Assembly (NCBI RefSeq): GCF_006385255.1
Contig: NZ_VFJE01000055.1
Span: 434,001 to 498,000 of the forward strand
Direction of reading: 5' to 3'
Source of the DNA: Flavobacterium microcysteis
GTDB taxonomy: Bacteria > Bacteroidota > Bacteroidia > Flavobacteriales > Flavobacteriaceae
Length of the DNA: 64,000 nt
The translations under genes were made by a program, and so were the position numbers. Positions within the stretch are counted from its first letter, which is position 1. Every line of letters begins with the position of its first letter. Shown here in pieces: positions 18,847 to 27,631 of this stretch. The notes beneath the pieces were generated by a model that saw nothing but the letters and a program-made list of their open reading frames with translations, was not told the DNA's origin and made no database searches.

Positions 18847-18864
18847 GATTGTATTTTTTTGGAT

Positions 18865-19368
18865 TTACATATCGTCATATCGTAAGGCGTCGTAGCCTAA
18901 AAGTCTTCTCCATAATGCTATTTGTCCAATACAGTTAGCCTCACGGTAAATAATAAAAGTAATCAGCTCATAATAAGTAAGCGACATGCCAGGCATCATT
19001 TCAAATTTTTCATCCAGTTTTTGGTCGGTTATCTTCGCTAAAAGATCTTTTAATATGGGACTGATCTTTTTCCAATCGTCCAAAAACTGGGATAATGATG
19101 GATATTTTACATTGTCTTGTATGCCTTTGCCTTCTTTAAACAATTCGACTGCTTTTTGTTCTTCAGCATATCCAAGCAGGTTTGCAATTTCATAGCGTTG
19201 CTGCACCAAACTTCCGGAAAGCCATGCGATATGGTTGGCTTTTGTGTCTAGTCTTTTATGGGCATCTTCATCAGAAATTTTGTCTAAGGCTCTTTCAAAA
19301 TAGAGCGTCTGCATATCGTATAAAACAAGCAGGGAAAACATTCTGTTACTTGCGGTTGTGATTTTCAT
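18865..19368 (-). CDS. DinB-like four-helix protein
   Basis: A 167-residue protein of the DinB/YfiT-like putative metal-hydrolase superfamily: four helices with His residues at the expected places (HIAWLSGSLVQQRYEIAN, then YELITFIIYREANCIGQIALWRRLLGY). The usual last-helix His is replaced here by Asn/Cys (EANCIGQ), so the metal triad may be incomplete. Likely a small-molecule thiol-dependent enzyme in this superfamily, but function unknown. First gene of the VOC cluster, divergent from the GlxA-type regulator with a 160-base spacer. Confidence 0.75.
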   Translation of the reverse strand: MKITTASNRMFSLLVLYDMQTLYFERALDKISDEDAHKRLDTKANHIAWLSGSLVQQRYEIANLLGYAEEQKAVELFKEGKGIQDNVKYPSLSQFLDDWKKISPILKDLLAKITDQKLDEKFEMMPGMSLTYYELITFIIYREANCIGQIALWRRLLGYDALRYDDM

Positions 19369-19500
19369 ATCTTTAAATTTTAGTATTAAAAATTGAATTA
19401 AATATTGTCTTTTGTATTGTTTTGTAAAATTAATTCAAAAAATATGCGTAAAGGGTGTGAGTTAAAGTCATTATAAGGGGGGATTTAAGACAAAATATTT

Positions 19501-19508
19501 TATATTTG
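19501..19508 (+). promoter_or_regulatory. -7 box (TATATTTG) for the GlxA-type regulator
   Basis: Exact TAnnTTTG match 20 bases before the start codon, in the divergent spacer. No clear -33 element. Confidence 0.5.
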
Positions 19509-19528
19509 TTTCTCCTAAAAAATTAGCT

Positions 19529-20491
19529 ATGAAATTAGGTATTTTGCTTACACAAGAACACAGGCTTTTAAGCGTTGCAGCGATGCTCGACGTATTTGAA
19601 ACCGTTAATAAGTTTTATGTTGAAGAAGGTCAGGTTCCTTTTTTTGACATTACTCTTTTACACATGGATGAAGTCGCACAGACGTATTCTGAATACAATC
19701 TGATGCAGCCTGATTCAGAAAGAACGTATGATATTTTACTGATTCCTGCCTTTAAGCATGATATTGTGCCGAAAGCAATTTCACTCAATATGCAATGGAT
19801 ACAATGGCTACGGCAGCAATATGAAAAAGGAGCTTCAGTTGCGAGCTTTTGTACGGGAGCTTTTCTTTTAGCTTCTACCGGACTGCTTGACAACAAACCG
19901 GCAACGACGCATATTAATGCAGAATATGCCTTTGCGCATGCTTTTCCGGCCGTAAACTTAAAAGTAGATGCGGTAGTCACAGAAGAGGAAAGGGTATATA
20001 CGAGTGGTGGAGCTACAAATAGTTTTCATTTGATGTTGCGCCTTATTGAGAATTTTTGCAGCAGGAGAATGGCTGTGAGAACGGCAAAAGTATTTTCTGT
20101 CGATTTGGATCGGAATCAGCAAACCTATTTTGGAACATTTGCTCCGGCCGAAGATCATGGCGATGATTTGGTCAAACAGACACAAGAAGTCATCAGGAAA
20201 AATTTCCGTGAAGCCAATACTATTGAAGAGATTATTACGGATGTTCCCGCAAGCAGAAGAAATCTGGTTAGGCGTTTTAAACAGGTGACTGGAATTACAC
20301 CAATTGAATATTTACAAAAAACCAGAATCGAAGCTGCCAAACAGATGCTTGAACACTCAAGACAGAGCGTAATGGAAGTGATGTTTGAGTCGGGTTATAA
20401 TGATCTGAAATCTTTTCGAAGCCTATTCAAGAAAAATGTAGGGATGACTCCAACAGCTTATAGGGAAAAATTCAATAACCTTGTTGCCTGA
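19529..20491 (+). CDS. GlxA-family transcriptional regulator (DJ-1/PfpI plus AraC HTH)
   Basis: A 320-residue cytoplasmic regulator. Residues 1-195 form a DJ-1/PfpI-like domain, with Cys108 in VASFCTGAFLLASTGLL at the nucleophile-elbow position; residues 215-318 form the two-HTH AraC domain (NLVRRFKQVTGITPIEYLQKTRIEAAKQ and MEVMFESGYNDLKSFRSLFKKNVGMTPTAYR). Relatives include GlxA and GbdR-type activators sensing small metabolites. It diverges from the DinB/VOC operon and is a natural candidate to control it. It converges with the kinase gene with no spacing. Confidence 0.92.
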   Translation: MKLGILLTQEHRLLSVAAMLDVFETVNKFYVEEGQVPFFDITLLHMDEVAQTYSEYNLMQPDSERTYDILLIPAFKHDIVPKAISLNMQWIQWLRQQYEKGASVASFCTGAFLLASTGLLDNKPATTHINAEYAFAHAFPAVNLKVDAVVTEEERVYTSGGATNSFHLMLRLIENFCSRRMAVRTAKVFSVDLDRNQQTYFGTFAPAEDHGDDLVKQTQEVIRKNFREANTIEEIITDVPASRRNLVRRFKQVTGITPIEYLQKTRIEAAKQMLEHSRQSVMEVMFESGYNDLKSFRSLFKKNVGMTPTAYREKFNNLVA

Positions 20492-22495
20492 TTATTCAGC
20501 TGGAAGATAGACTGAAAATACAGAGCCTACGCCTGGAATTCCATGAGCGCGGATGAATCCGTCATGTTTCTGAACGATTTTTTTGCAGATGGCAAGACCA
20601 ATACCTGTGCCTTCATAATCGGATCTGCCATGGAGTCTTTTGAATAATTCAAAAATTTGCTGTTCGTATTCTTGAGGAAAGCCAATTCCGTTATCGGCGA
20701 TATCCAATTTCCAGAATTTTTTTCCTGTAAATTCTTCCGAAGAAACAAGTTCGGCATTTATTTTTATGACCGGAGGAACATCTGCCTTGCTGTATTTTAT
20801 GCCGTTCGAAATCAAATTGGTGAGCAGTTGCTGAAATTGTATTGGAATAACAGAAAGCATAGGCAGTTTGCCAACTTCAACACGTGCATTCTTTTTTTCG
20901 AGAACATCAGTCATATTATTTTTAATGTCGTCAATTGCAGCATTGAGGTCAGTGGGCACAAAATAAATATCTGATGCATCCATACTGGAATAGTTGAGTA
21001 AGGACTCGATCAGATTCTGCATGCGATTGGCAGCATTGGTAATACTTTGGAAATAGGCGAGGGAAGAATCGCTAAAGTTTGCTTTTTCTCTAAAAAGAAT
21101 ACGGCTGGCAAAGAGTTGTATTTTACGGAGCGGTTCTTGAAGGTCATGGGATGAAATATAGGCAAAAGATGCCAGTTCGACATTTTGTCTTTCAAGCTCC
21201 TTATTTTTCATTTCTAAAAGCTTTTCATTCTGCAAGCGCTCAAATTCCATTTCGCTTCTTTTAGCAGCAATTTTCAATAAGGATTCGATATAGGTTATGT
21301 CGTATATTTCACTCTGGTGCAGTACGGCTATAAGTCCTATTACTTTTCCGGAAGAGCCAATTAGCGGGTAGGCAATATAACCTTCTACATCAAGATCAGC
21401 AAGTGTCCTGCTTTCTGGAAAAAGCTTTTGACTGTCACGTGGATGACAGGCATAATTCCCTCTGATGACTTCATCGCACGGGCCGTCTTTTATCTGATAT
21501 TTGAAATTGTCAGCAACCTTTCCAAAGGCTATTACAGAGATACTTTTGATGATTTCTTCTCCTAATTCATTAAATTGTACTTCTCCTAAAAGCACATAGT
21601 CCATTTTTGTTTTTTGTGCTATTTCGAGTAATAAAGAATTAAAAAAGGCATCGCCACTGCCATAAGAATAAAAACTTTCAGAAAATTCCTTGAGCAATTG
21701 CTGTTCCAATTCTTTGTTTTTGTTTGACAGCAATATGTTGATGGCTTCGATCTCTAAGGCTGCCGTTTTTTCAGGAGTTATGTTTTTTGAAGTTACTGCA
21801 ACAGCATGGCCGGCTTTTTCTATTGTAGCACTCAGCCACATTGTCTTATTGTTATGACTTACAGCAATTTCATAGTTATCGGGCAAGCCGGTTTCAATAC
21901 ATTTTACCATTTTTTCGAAAATCCCATTGTTGAAAATTCCGGGATATACTTCGCAACAGGTTTTTCCAATGACATCTTTAGGTTCCAGTCCAAAATTTCT
22001 AGGAACTTCAGGATTGGTATAGGTTATCCTAAAATCGCTAATCGAGTCATCGTTTTTGTATATAGGCTCATAGCTGGCAATTCCGTAATTTGTAGAGTTC
22101 AATACAGATTGCAAAAAAGATTGTAGCTGTTCTGTTTCTCTATAATTGTTAAAAGCTAAAAGCAGGAAAGTTTCACCATCTATATCAATAGTCTCAATAT
22201 TGAATGTGATTTTATTATTAGGCGAATTTTTAGAATGGATTCCATAGTCTTTAATAGTCTCTTTCGTTTTCAAAACATCCAAAAAAAGAAGTTTTAACGA
22301 AACTGTATCAAAAGAAGAATCTATAATCTCAAGGAAATTCCTGTTTTTAGAAGTGGCAAATTCAGACAGATTGAATTTTGTTTGGAACGAAGCATTGGAA
22401 CATATAACAGTAAAAGCTTTGTCTAACAGTGCCATAGGTTCGTTTGCCAAGGCAATAATCCTTTCAATAGCTGGGGGTGTCTTTGATACGGACAT
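20492..22495 (-). CDS. PAS-PAS-GAF sensor histidine kinase (soluble)
   Basis: A 667-residue kinase without membrane segments. Residues 1-120 and 125-245 look like PAS domains (the second with DVIGKTCCEVYPG), residues 270-415 like a GAF domain with Cys340 and Cys350-His351, and residues 440-667 are the kinase core: H-box His450 in SSHDLQEPLRKIQ, N-box NLISNGIKYSK, DNGIGF and GTGIGLAICKKIVQ. It resembles bacteriophytochrome-like kinases in order, but I cannot see a firm bilin site, so the GAF ligand is open. No response regulator is adjacent, so it is an orphan kinase here. A -7 box lies 27 bases upstream. Confidence 0.88.
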   Translation of the reverse strand: MSVSKTPPAIERIIALANEPMALLDKAFTVICSNASFQTKFNLSEFATSKNRNFLEIIDSSFDTVSLKLLFLDVLKTKETIKDYGIHSKNSPNNKITFNIETIDIDGETFLLLAFNNYRETEQLQSFLQSVLNSTNYGIASYEPIYKNDDSISDFRITYTNPEVPRNFGLEPKDVIGKTCCEVYPGIFNNGIFEKMVKCIETGLPDNYEIAVSHNNKTMWLSATIEKAGHAVAVTSKNITPEKTAALEIEAINILLSNKNKELEQQLLKEFSESFYSYGSGDAFFNSLLLEIAQKTKMDYVLLGEVQFNELGEEIIKSISVIAFGKVADNFKYQIKDGPCDEVIRGNYACHPRDSQKLFPESRTLADLDVEGYIAYPLIGSSGKVIGLIAVLHQSEIYDITYIESLLKIAAKRSEMEFERLQNEKLLEMKNKELERQNVELASFAYISSHDLQEPLRKIQLFASRILFREKANFSDSSLAYFQSITNAANRMQNLIESLLNYSSMDASDIYFVPTDLNAAIDDIKNNMTDVLEKKNARVEVGKLPMLSVIPIQFQQLLTNLISNGIKYSKADVPPVIKINAELVSSEEFTGKKFWKLDIADNGIGFPQEYEQQIFELFKRLHGRSDYEGTGIGLAICKKIVQKHDGFIRAHGIPGVGSVFSVYLPAE

Positions 22496-22521
22496 ATGGA
22501 ATGTGGTATTTAGGGTACTAA

Positions 22522-22529
22522 CAAAGTTA
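22522..22529 (-). promoter_or_regulatory. -7 box (TAACTTTG) for the PAS/GAF kinase
   Basis: TAnnTTTG match on the minus strand, 27 bases before the start at 22495. Confidence 0.5.
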
Positions 22530-22605
22530 ATGAAATCTTAAAATATTGCTATCGAAATTGTAGAAATTTTGCTATTCTTTCAGAATATGTTGGCGAATAT
22601 TCCCT

Positions 22606-22613
22606 TAAATTTG
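22606..22613 (+). promoter_or_regulatory. -7 box (TAAATTTG) for corA
   Basis: TAnnTTTG match 24 bases before the corA start. Confidence 0.5.
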
Positions 22614-22636
22614 ATAGAAATGTAAAGAATGATTCT

Positions 22637-23539
22637 ATGGCTATAGAAACCTGCAAATTTTCAGATAGTGCTATCGTCTGGACTGATATCACAAATCCAA
22701 CAAAAGAAGAGCTTGAACAAGTCAGCAAAATATATGATTTAAATCCCTATACGCTGATTGACAGTTTGGATCCGGATCACCTTCCCAAATATGAAGAGCA
22801 TAACAAAACACATTTTTTTATTGCCAGGATTTTGCAACATTCCGATGAGCATGAGCAAACCATCAGGGAATTGAGCAGTAAGATAGCCGTTTTTTTTAAT
22901 TCCGATTTTATCATTACAATCCATAGGGCAGCTCAGCCTATTATGCAGGGAATACGTGAAACCTGTATAGAAAACGGAAAATTGACAACGACAGGAGGAA
23001 TGGCGATAAAAATTATTTGGGAAATGCTTCATTCTTATGAGCATCCTGCCATCAAACTTTCGGAGGAGATTGATTATTATGAATCGAAAGTTTTTCTGAA
23101 AAAGAATATTCCTGCTGATATGATTGAAGGGATGTATTATCTGAAAAGAAAAGCGGGACTGTGTAAAAAACTGCTGGTACTTACCAATGAGGTTGTTAAT
23201 TCGGTTAAAGTAGAAGAAAAGGATATGCCTGCATTGCAGGATGTTCGGGATCTTCACTTAAAATTACTCACGCTATATGGACAGGTTCAGGATGATGCTA
23301 ACAACTTGCTGAATATTTATTTGTCACTATCGGCCAGAAAAACAAACGATGTGATGAAGATTCTTACCATCTTTTCTGTTTTTTTTATGCCGTTGACTTT
23401 TATTGCAGGTATTTATGGGATGAATTTTAAGTTTATGCCTGAATTGGATCAAAAATTAGGTTATCCAATTGCCTTATTGGCTATGGTAATCGTATCGGTT
23501 ATTATTTTTATCTGGTTCCGAAGAAAAAAATGGCTATAA
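22637..23539 (+). CDS. corA: CorA-family divalent cation transporter
   Basis: A 300-residue inner-membrane Mg2+/Co2+ channel of the CorA family. The cytoplasmic funnel domain fills residues 1-240, and the two C-terminal helices follow: TM1 (about 243-262, ILTIFSVFFMPLTFIAGIYG) ends in the signature Gly-Met-Asn at 261-263, and TM2 (about 275-295) is followed by a basic tail RRKKW. It is monocistronic. Substrate could be Mg2+, Co2+, Ni2+ or Zn2+ in different family members; Mg2+ is the default inference. Confidence 0.94.
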   Translation: MAIETCKFSDSAIVWTDITNPTKEELEQVSKIYDLNPYTLIDSLDPDHLPKYEEHNKTHFFIARILQHSDEHEQTIRELSSKIAVFFNSDFIITIHRAAQPIMQGIRETCIENGKLTTTGGMAIKIIWEMLHSYEHPAIKLSEEIDYYESKVFLKKNIPADMIEGMYYLKRKAGLCKKLLVLTNEVVNSVKVEEKDMPALQDVRDLHLKLLTLYGQVQDDANNLLNIYLSLSARKTNDVMKILTIFSVFFMPLTFIAGIYGMNFKFMPELDQKLGYPIALLAMVIVSVIIFIWFRRKKWL

Positions 23540-23543
23540 AAAA

Positions 23544-23563
23544 GGCGGAAGTATACTTCCGCC
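23544..23563 (-). terminator. Terminator after the 63-residue gene
   Basis: Perfect inverted repeat GGCGGAAGTA/TACTTCCGCC followed on the minus strand by a run of T. It sits between the converging corA and the small minus-strand gene. Confidence 0.8.
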
Positions 23564-23584
23564 CCTAACTAAACTCAAATTTGT

Positions 23585-23776
23585 TTATGGTATCCCCATG
23601 GTTTCATTGTTTTCTGCTTTCGGCTGTTTTGCTTCTTTTAGGCTAGGATTAGTTACTTGGTTATTTTTATCGTCCTTAAAGTCTGGATCTTTATCCAACT
23701 TTTGGATTGGGATTTCTGAAACATGAATGTATTTCTCGCCAGTTGCATCCTTTTGCTTTTTTTCACGATTTTCCAT
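23585..23776 (-). CDS. Small hydrophilic protein, unknown function
   Basis: A 63-residue very polar protein, rich in Lys, Glu, Asp and Asn, with no hydrophobic segment (contains YIHVSEIPIQKLDKDPDF and ends in NNETMGIP). I do not recognise it. Support for coding: clear ATG, a dedicated terminator 22 bases past the stop, and its own gap on both sides. It could be a small basic regulator or chaperone-like protein, but nothing shows this. Confidence 0.55.
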   Translation of the reverse strand: MENREKKQKDATGEKYIHVSEIPIQKLDKDPDFKDDKNNQVTNPSLKEAKQPKAENNETMGIP

Positions 23777-23865
23777 GGCGCTCTATTTTTACCAAAGTTA
23801 GCGGCTTTGGTAAATTTTCGTGTTATATCATTCGTGTAAAAGGTTATGTAATTGAAATATGCAGT

Positions 23866-24897
23866 CTAAAGTTCCTTTTCAATAGCTGTCATAAATTCCT
23901 GTAACGGAAAAGCATCGCCTTGATTTGTCAGTACAATAATAACCGTTTTGTCATGAAGTTTTCTCCAGATGCAGGCTCTATAGCCGTTTAATCCGCCGGT
24001 ATGGCTCACGATTTTGTGACCGTCTTTTTCTTCTATATTCCAACCAAAACCATAATTTGAAATGCTTCCGTCATTTAGAATAGGAGCTTTATAAGCATTT
24101 TCCATTTCTTTTGAGCTAACCAGCTTTTGGCCGTAAAGCGCTTCTTCCCATGCAAACAAATCTTTTGTGGTTGAAAAAATACTGCCGTCGCCAGTGGTTA
24201 AAATAGAATAATCGTCGAGTTCTTTGTTTTTGTTGTATCCGATAGCCCTATTTGTAATTGTAGGCTTGGTAGTATCATAGACAATAGTCCGTTTTAAATC
24301 TAATGGTTTGAAAAAAGCTTCTTTACAAAAATCAGCATACGATTTGCCACTTATTTTTTCAATAATAGTTGCTAAAATAATATAGCCGGTATTACTGTAC
24401 TCAAATTTATCGCTAGGCGAAAAGTTTAGTTTGTTTTTTGTAGCAAGCCATTGCATGACCTGGGAATTCGTAAGATTTTTTACAGTAGCCATTTCTTTTT
24501 CATAATCAGGAATTCCAGAGGTATGATTGAGTAATTGGCGTACGGTAATTTTTTGCGCAAACGCTGGCAGACTTGTGACATATAGCGAAATTGGGTTGTC
24601 ATACGTTAACTTCTTCTGTTCTTTCAATTGCATGATAGCCAAAGCAGTAAATGGCTTGGCAAGCGAAGCAATATAGAAAGCAGTACTGTCGTTTAAAGGC
24701 TGTTTTGTTTTGAAATCGCTATAACCTAAAATGGTATCACAAAGAATCTTTCCGTCTCTGGCAACTAAAAGAGCTCCATTAAAAGCTCCTTTTTTGTTAT
24801 AGTTGCTGGCTATTTCTTTAATGTTGTTTTAGGGTGCATCATTACACGATATGAATACAGCTACAGTGAGAATCAGAAGAGATAAGTAGTGCTTCAT
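23866..24897 (-). pseudogene. Serine hydrolase (beta-lactamase-like) lipoprotein gene interrupted by an in-frame stop
   Basis: Read from the ATG at 24897 the frame encodes a lipoprotein signal peptide, MKHYLSLLILTVAVFISC, then four residues and a TAA (24829-24831, codon 23). Past that single stop, the same frame runs without a break to 23866 and encodes a full class C beta-lactamase/DD-peptidase-like domain: Ser78-Leu-Ala-Lys81 (SxxK nucleophile), YSNTGY (YxN) and HTGG (KTG box). The only downstream open start excludes the SxxK motif, so a truncated product would be inactive. The ATGA overlap with the DinB-like gene upstream confirms the original start. Either a recent nonsense mutation (for example CAA to TAA), a sequencing error, or rarely read-through. 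Confidence 0.85.
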
Positions 24898-25373
24898 GTT
24901 TGTTTATTTTCGGTCATGATTAATTTTTTTATAATTGCGACTTGACCAAGATGGTAATGATTATGCTCAATAATTCCATGAAAGTTTCTATAATAATTTC
25001 CATAATCATCATTTATAAAGGTTTCCCAAAGCTTCTCTTCCGGAAATTGCTCAATGAGCTTTGCAAAATTTTCCGCATCATTCCATGTTTTTTCTAAAAG
25101 CTTGTTCCAGTCTTCTTCGGATTCTATTGGCGGATGGTCAAAGCTGTATATGTCTTTGGCTTCCAATGGTCCTCCCCGCAATACTTTCAGTACGGCACTT
25201 ACATAATAATTCATATGGAAAACCAACGCAGCAATGGTGTTGAGCGATGAAACCTTGGTTGTGGCTTGCTGCCAAGTGACATCTTTCAAGTTGTCTTTGA
25301 GATTGGAATAAGTCCAATTTCCTCCAAAATGGATATCTCGAAAATGTTTTGCTATTTGTTCTGTCGGTTTCAT
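24894..25373 (-). CDS. DinB-like protein
   Basis: A 159-residue member of the DinB/YfiT superfamily. It starts with MKPTEQIAKHFRDIHFGGNWTYSNLKD, has NTIAALVFHMNYYVSAVLKVLRGG in the second helix region (His as first metal ligand), and ends with FHGIIEHNHYHLGQVAIIKKL, giving the two C-terminal His ligands, so a full metal triad is likely. Catalytic role unknown. It sits between the DUF1801-like gene (6-base gap) and the broken serine hydrolase (ATGA overlap) and is probably transcribed with both. Confidence 0.85.
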   Translation of the reverse strand: MKPTEQIAKHFRDIHFGGNWTYSNLKDNLKDVTWQQATTKVSSLNTIAALVFHMNYYVSAVLKVLRGGPLEAKDIYSFDHPPIESEEDWNKLLEKTWNDAENFAKLIEQFPEEKLWETFINDDYGNYYRNFHGIIEHNHYHLGQVAIIKKLIMTENKQT

Positions 25374-25379
25374 AGGATG

Positions 25380-25817
25380 TTATTTTTTAATTTTTGAAAT
25401 GGTTTGCCGGATTGCCTTTGAAGGCTTGTCCATATCATTAACCGCAAATTGGGCAGCAGATAGAACCAATTTCTGTACTTTCTCATTTCTATAATCGGTT
25501 TTGTTTTTTACCGGAATATGCCGTATCAGGTTTCCCGTTCCAGTGAGTAATTTATCAGTGTCTTCAAGCAGGGTTCCTTTGTTGAACCCTAAATTCAAAT
25601 GATTGGTATAAATCGGAATCATGCAGAAAGCATCGGATAATTTGTCTGAAACAGAAAATACCGAGGTTAGGGCATGGGTATGATAGAGCAATTCATTGCT
25701 ATCTGGATAGAGTTCGAAAATAAAAGCTCTCAGGTCTGTGAACAGATCAATTAGTTCTTGCTCTTTTCGTTCCAGCAAGATCCTAAAATCTGGATGTATG
25801 TCAGGAATGTTATTCAT
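25380..25817 (-). CDS. DUF1801-like small protein
   Basis: A 145-residue cytoplasmic protein with the features of the DUF1801 (YdhG-like) group: an N-terminal helix IDLFTDLRAFIFELYPDSNELLYHTHA, a central FCMIPIYTNHLNLGFNKGTLL, and a C-terminal TDYRNEKVQKLVLSAAQFAV. Members are common in soil bacteria; some are linked to iron or frataxin-like folds, but function is unsettled. First gene of a probable three-gene unit with the DinB-like gene and the broken serine hydrolase; only 12 bases separate it from the DUF6624-type gene upstream. Confidence 0.7.
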   Translation of the reverse strand: MNNIPDIHPDFRILLERKEQELIDLFTDLRAFIFELYPDSNELLYHTHALTSVFSVSDKLSDAFCMIPIYTNHLNLGFNKGTLLEDTDKLLTGTGNLIRHIPVKNKTDYRNEKVQKLVLSAAQFAVNDMDKPSKAIRQTISKIKK

Positions 25818-25829
25818 GATATGCCTAAT

Positions 25830-26783
25830 TTATTTTTTCTGCTGTTTTTCAATTTCTAGCAACATTTTTTTGTATTCTTCTACATTCCAGACTATATTCC
25901 AGGTCTTTACATATTCAGCAATAGGACCCAGGCCTACTTCCTGTCTTCGTTTGTCTACATTGTCAGGGTCTTCAAGCGGCAGTACATAATTTTTTTGTGT
26001 TTTATTATCGTAACCGACTTGGCTGCCGTAAGTCTGTTTTTTACCTTCCCCTAAAGCCACCCTGTCTTCTAAAAGGGCAAGTGCACTTGCCTGAGCATTT
26101 TTATCTTTGACCGCTTCTCTCATCATAGGTAGGTATTTTTGCTGTGTTTCCAAATCGGAATGCTGTATTACAAGAAACAACGTCATATTTGCCTGAGCGC
26201 CTACTTTGTTTGGCCCGACCCAGCCTTTTTTGTCAAGGATGTCTTTTACTTTAATTAGGTTAATACTGTCTTTGTGTCCCATAATTTTAGCTATACTGTC
26301 AGCCTGTTTGCTTTGGTTGCCAAATTCTTTTAGTGCGGTCATATAGTGTTGGCGGATTGTTTGGTCGTCATTGTAAATAGCAAGTAATTCTGTCTGAAGC
26401 GGCTTATCTATTCCCACTTCCTTTTTATCTATTTCTTGCTGTATTGCTGCTATAAGGCTATCCCAATTTTTATTGCCATGAAGGGTTTTCAGGTCGGTAT
26501 CAGATTTCATATGCTGTAAGTTGGTCCAGCCGTTTTTGTAAGCCAGATTCAGCCATTCAAAAGCCAGGTCTTTTTTGCCTGAAAGTGCAGCAGAACAGCC
26601 TGCGTTATAGTAGTCATTGCTGTTTTTTTGTTCGATTTTAAAGGCTTCCTTATATTTTGCTGTTGACTTTGCATAGTCTTTGGCATTGTAGAATTGTTCC
26701 GCTTGGGCAATAGTTGATTTGTAATCTTGCCCAAATGCAAGCGAACAGACCATAAGAAAGAATGTAAGTAACTTTAGTTTCAT
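25830..26783 (-). CDS. Secreted TPR protein with DUF6624-type domain
   Basis: About 317 residues. A signal peptide (MKLKLLTFFLMVCSLAFGQ) is cut after residue 19. Residues 20-105 form TPR-like helices (AEQFYNAKDYAKSTAKYKEAF, YNAGCSAALSGKKDLAFEWL), and residues about 140-300 are a DUF6624-type domain with DKKGWVGPNKVGAQANMTLFLVIQHSDLETQQKYLPMM split over the match and the end motif LEDPDNVDKRRQEVGLGP. The frame extends upstream to 26864, but the ATG at 26783 gives the signal peptide. It is a paralogue of the next upstream gene. Function unknown; periplasmic location predicted. Confidence 0.75.
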   Translation of the reverse strand: MKLKLLTFFLMVCSLAFGQDYKSTIAQAEQFYNAKDYAKSTAKYKEAFKIEQKNSNDYYNAGCSAALSGKKDLAFEWLNLAYKNGWTNLQHMKSDTDLKTLHGNKNWDSLIAAIQQEIDKKEVGIDKPLQTELLAIYNDDQTIRQHYMTALKEFGNQSKQADSIAKIMGHKDSINLIKVKDILDKKGWVGPNKVGAQANMTLFLVIQHSDLETQQKYLPMMREAVKDKNAQASALALLEDRVALGEGKKQTYGSQVGYDNKTQKNYVLPLEDPDNVDKRRQEVGLGPIAEYVKTWNIVWNVEEYKKMLLEIEKQQKK

Positions 26784-26902
26784 TAGTGTGGGAGTTTTGT
26801 TGTAAATTTTTGATATAAACGAAGTTATGAAAAATAGACTTGCTAAAAGAAAAGCTTTTTGCAAGTAATTTAATTCAGAGATTGGTATGTTATTGTAGTT
26901 GA

Positions 26903-27553
26903 TTATTTCTTTTTAAAGAAAGTCGATTCAAGAGCCGGCAGCTCTTTTTTGTATTGTTCGACATCCCATTTTAGCCCGATTTCAGCCAGATATGTTTCTA
27001 GCTTTGGAAGGCCTACTTCGGCTCTACGTTTGTCTACATTGTCAGGATCTTCAAGTGGTGCCACAAAGCTTACATCTGTTTCCATATTCCAGCTGACCTG
27101 ACTGCCATAAATCTGTTTTTTTCCTTGTTTTAAAGCAACACGATCTTCAAGCAATGCCAACGAACCCGCTTTTGCATTTCCTTGTTTTACAGCCGCTTTC
27201 ATCATTGGAAGGTATTTTATCTGCGTTGGCAAATCAGAATGCTGGATGACCATAAACAGTGTAGTGTTGGCCTGGCTGCCAATCTTATCAGACCCTAACC
27301 ATCCGTGTCTGTTTAGTATCTTCTCTACCTGAATCAGGTTTAGAGAATCAGTAGTTTTCATGTTCTTGAAAAGCTCTTTTGCTTCCTTTGAATTGTTTCC
27401 AAAACGGCTGATTGTTTCGTCAATCTGGTTCCGATATTTCTGGTCTAATTCATCTATAGACAACAGCTGTTCCGTAATGTCTTTGTAGACATTTTGTCCA
27501 AATGTGGTAAGCGGGCAGCTGATGAAGAAGACCGCTAATAATTTTAATTTCAT
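26903..27553 (-). CDS. Secreted DUF6624-type protein
   Basis: A 216-residue protein with a signal peptide (MKLKLLAVFFISCPLTTFGQ). The rest matches the C-terminal domain of the neighbouring TPR protein: HGWLGSDKIGSQANTTLFMV, IQHSDLPTQIKYLPMM, LALLEDRVALKQGKKQIYG and PLEDPDNVDKRRAEVGLPKL are near copies. It lacks the TPR part. The pair is a tandem duplication with domain gain or loss. The very conserved His, Asp, Glu and Arg in the motif suggest an active site or ligand pocket, but no activity is known to me. Confidence 0.75.
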   Translation of the reverse strand: MKLKLLAVFFISCPLTTFGQNVYKDITEQLLSIDELDQKYRNQIDETISRFGNNSKEAKELFKNMKTTDSLNLIQVEKILNRHGWLGSDKIGSQANTTLFMVIQHSDLPTQIKYLPMMKAAVKQGNAKAGSLALLEDRVALKQGKKQIYGSQVSWNMETDVSFVAPLEDPDNVDKRRAEVGLPKLETYLAEIGLKWDVEQYKKELPALESTFFKKK

Positions 27554-27612
27554 GATTTTTTGATGATGATTTTCTTGAGCCCTAAGCTATGAAAAATGTC
27601 TGAAAAAAAGAA

Positions 27613-27631
27613 AAGCCTTTAAAAAAGGCTT
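27613..27631 (-). terminator. Terminator after the T9SS-sorted protein gene
   Basis: Stem AAGCCTT/AAGGCTT followed by a run of T on the minus strand, overlapping the stop codon of the 604-residue gene. Confidence 0.65.

Noticed and set aside
21806..22126. Plus-strand 106-codon frame opposite the PAS/GAF kinase
   Set aside because: Antisense shadow over PAS coding sequence; no start context or homology-like pattern.
22739..23257. Minus-strand 172-codon frame opposite corA
   Set aside because: Antisense shadow of the conserved corA; composition (Phe, Asn, Ile, His) is that of a complement frame.
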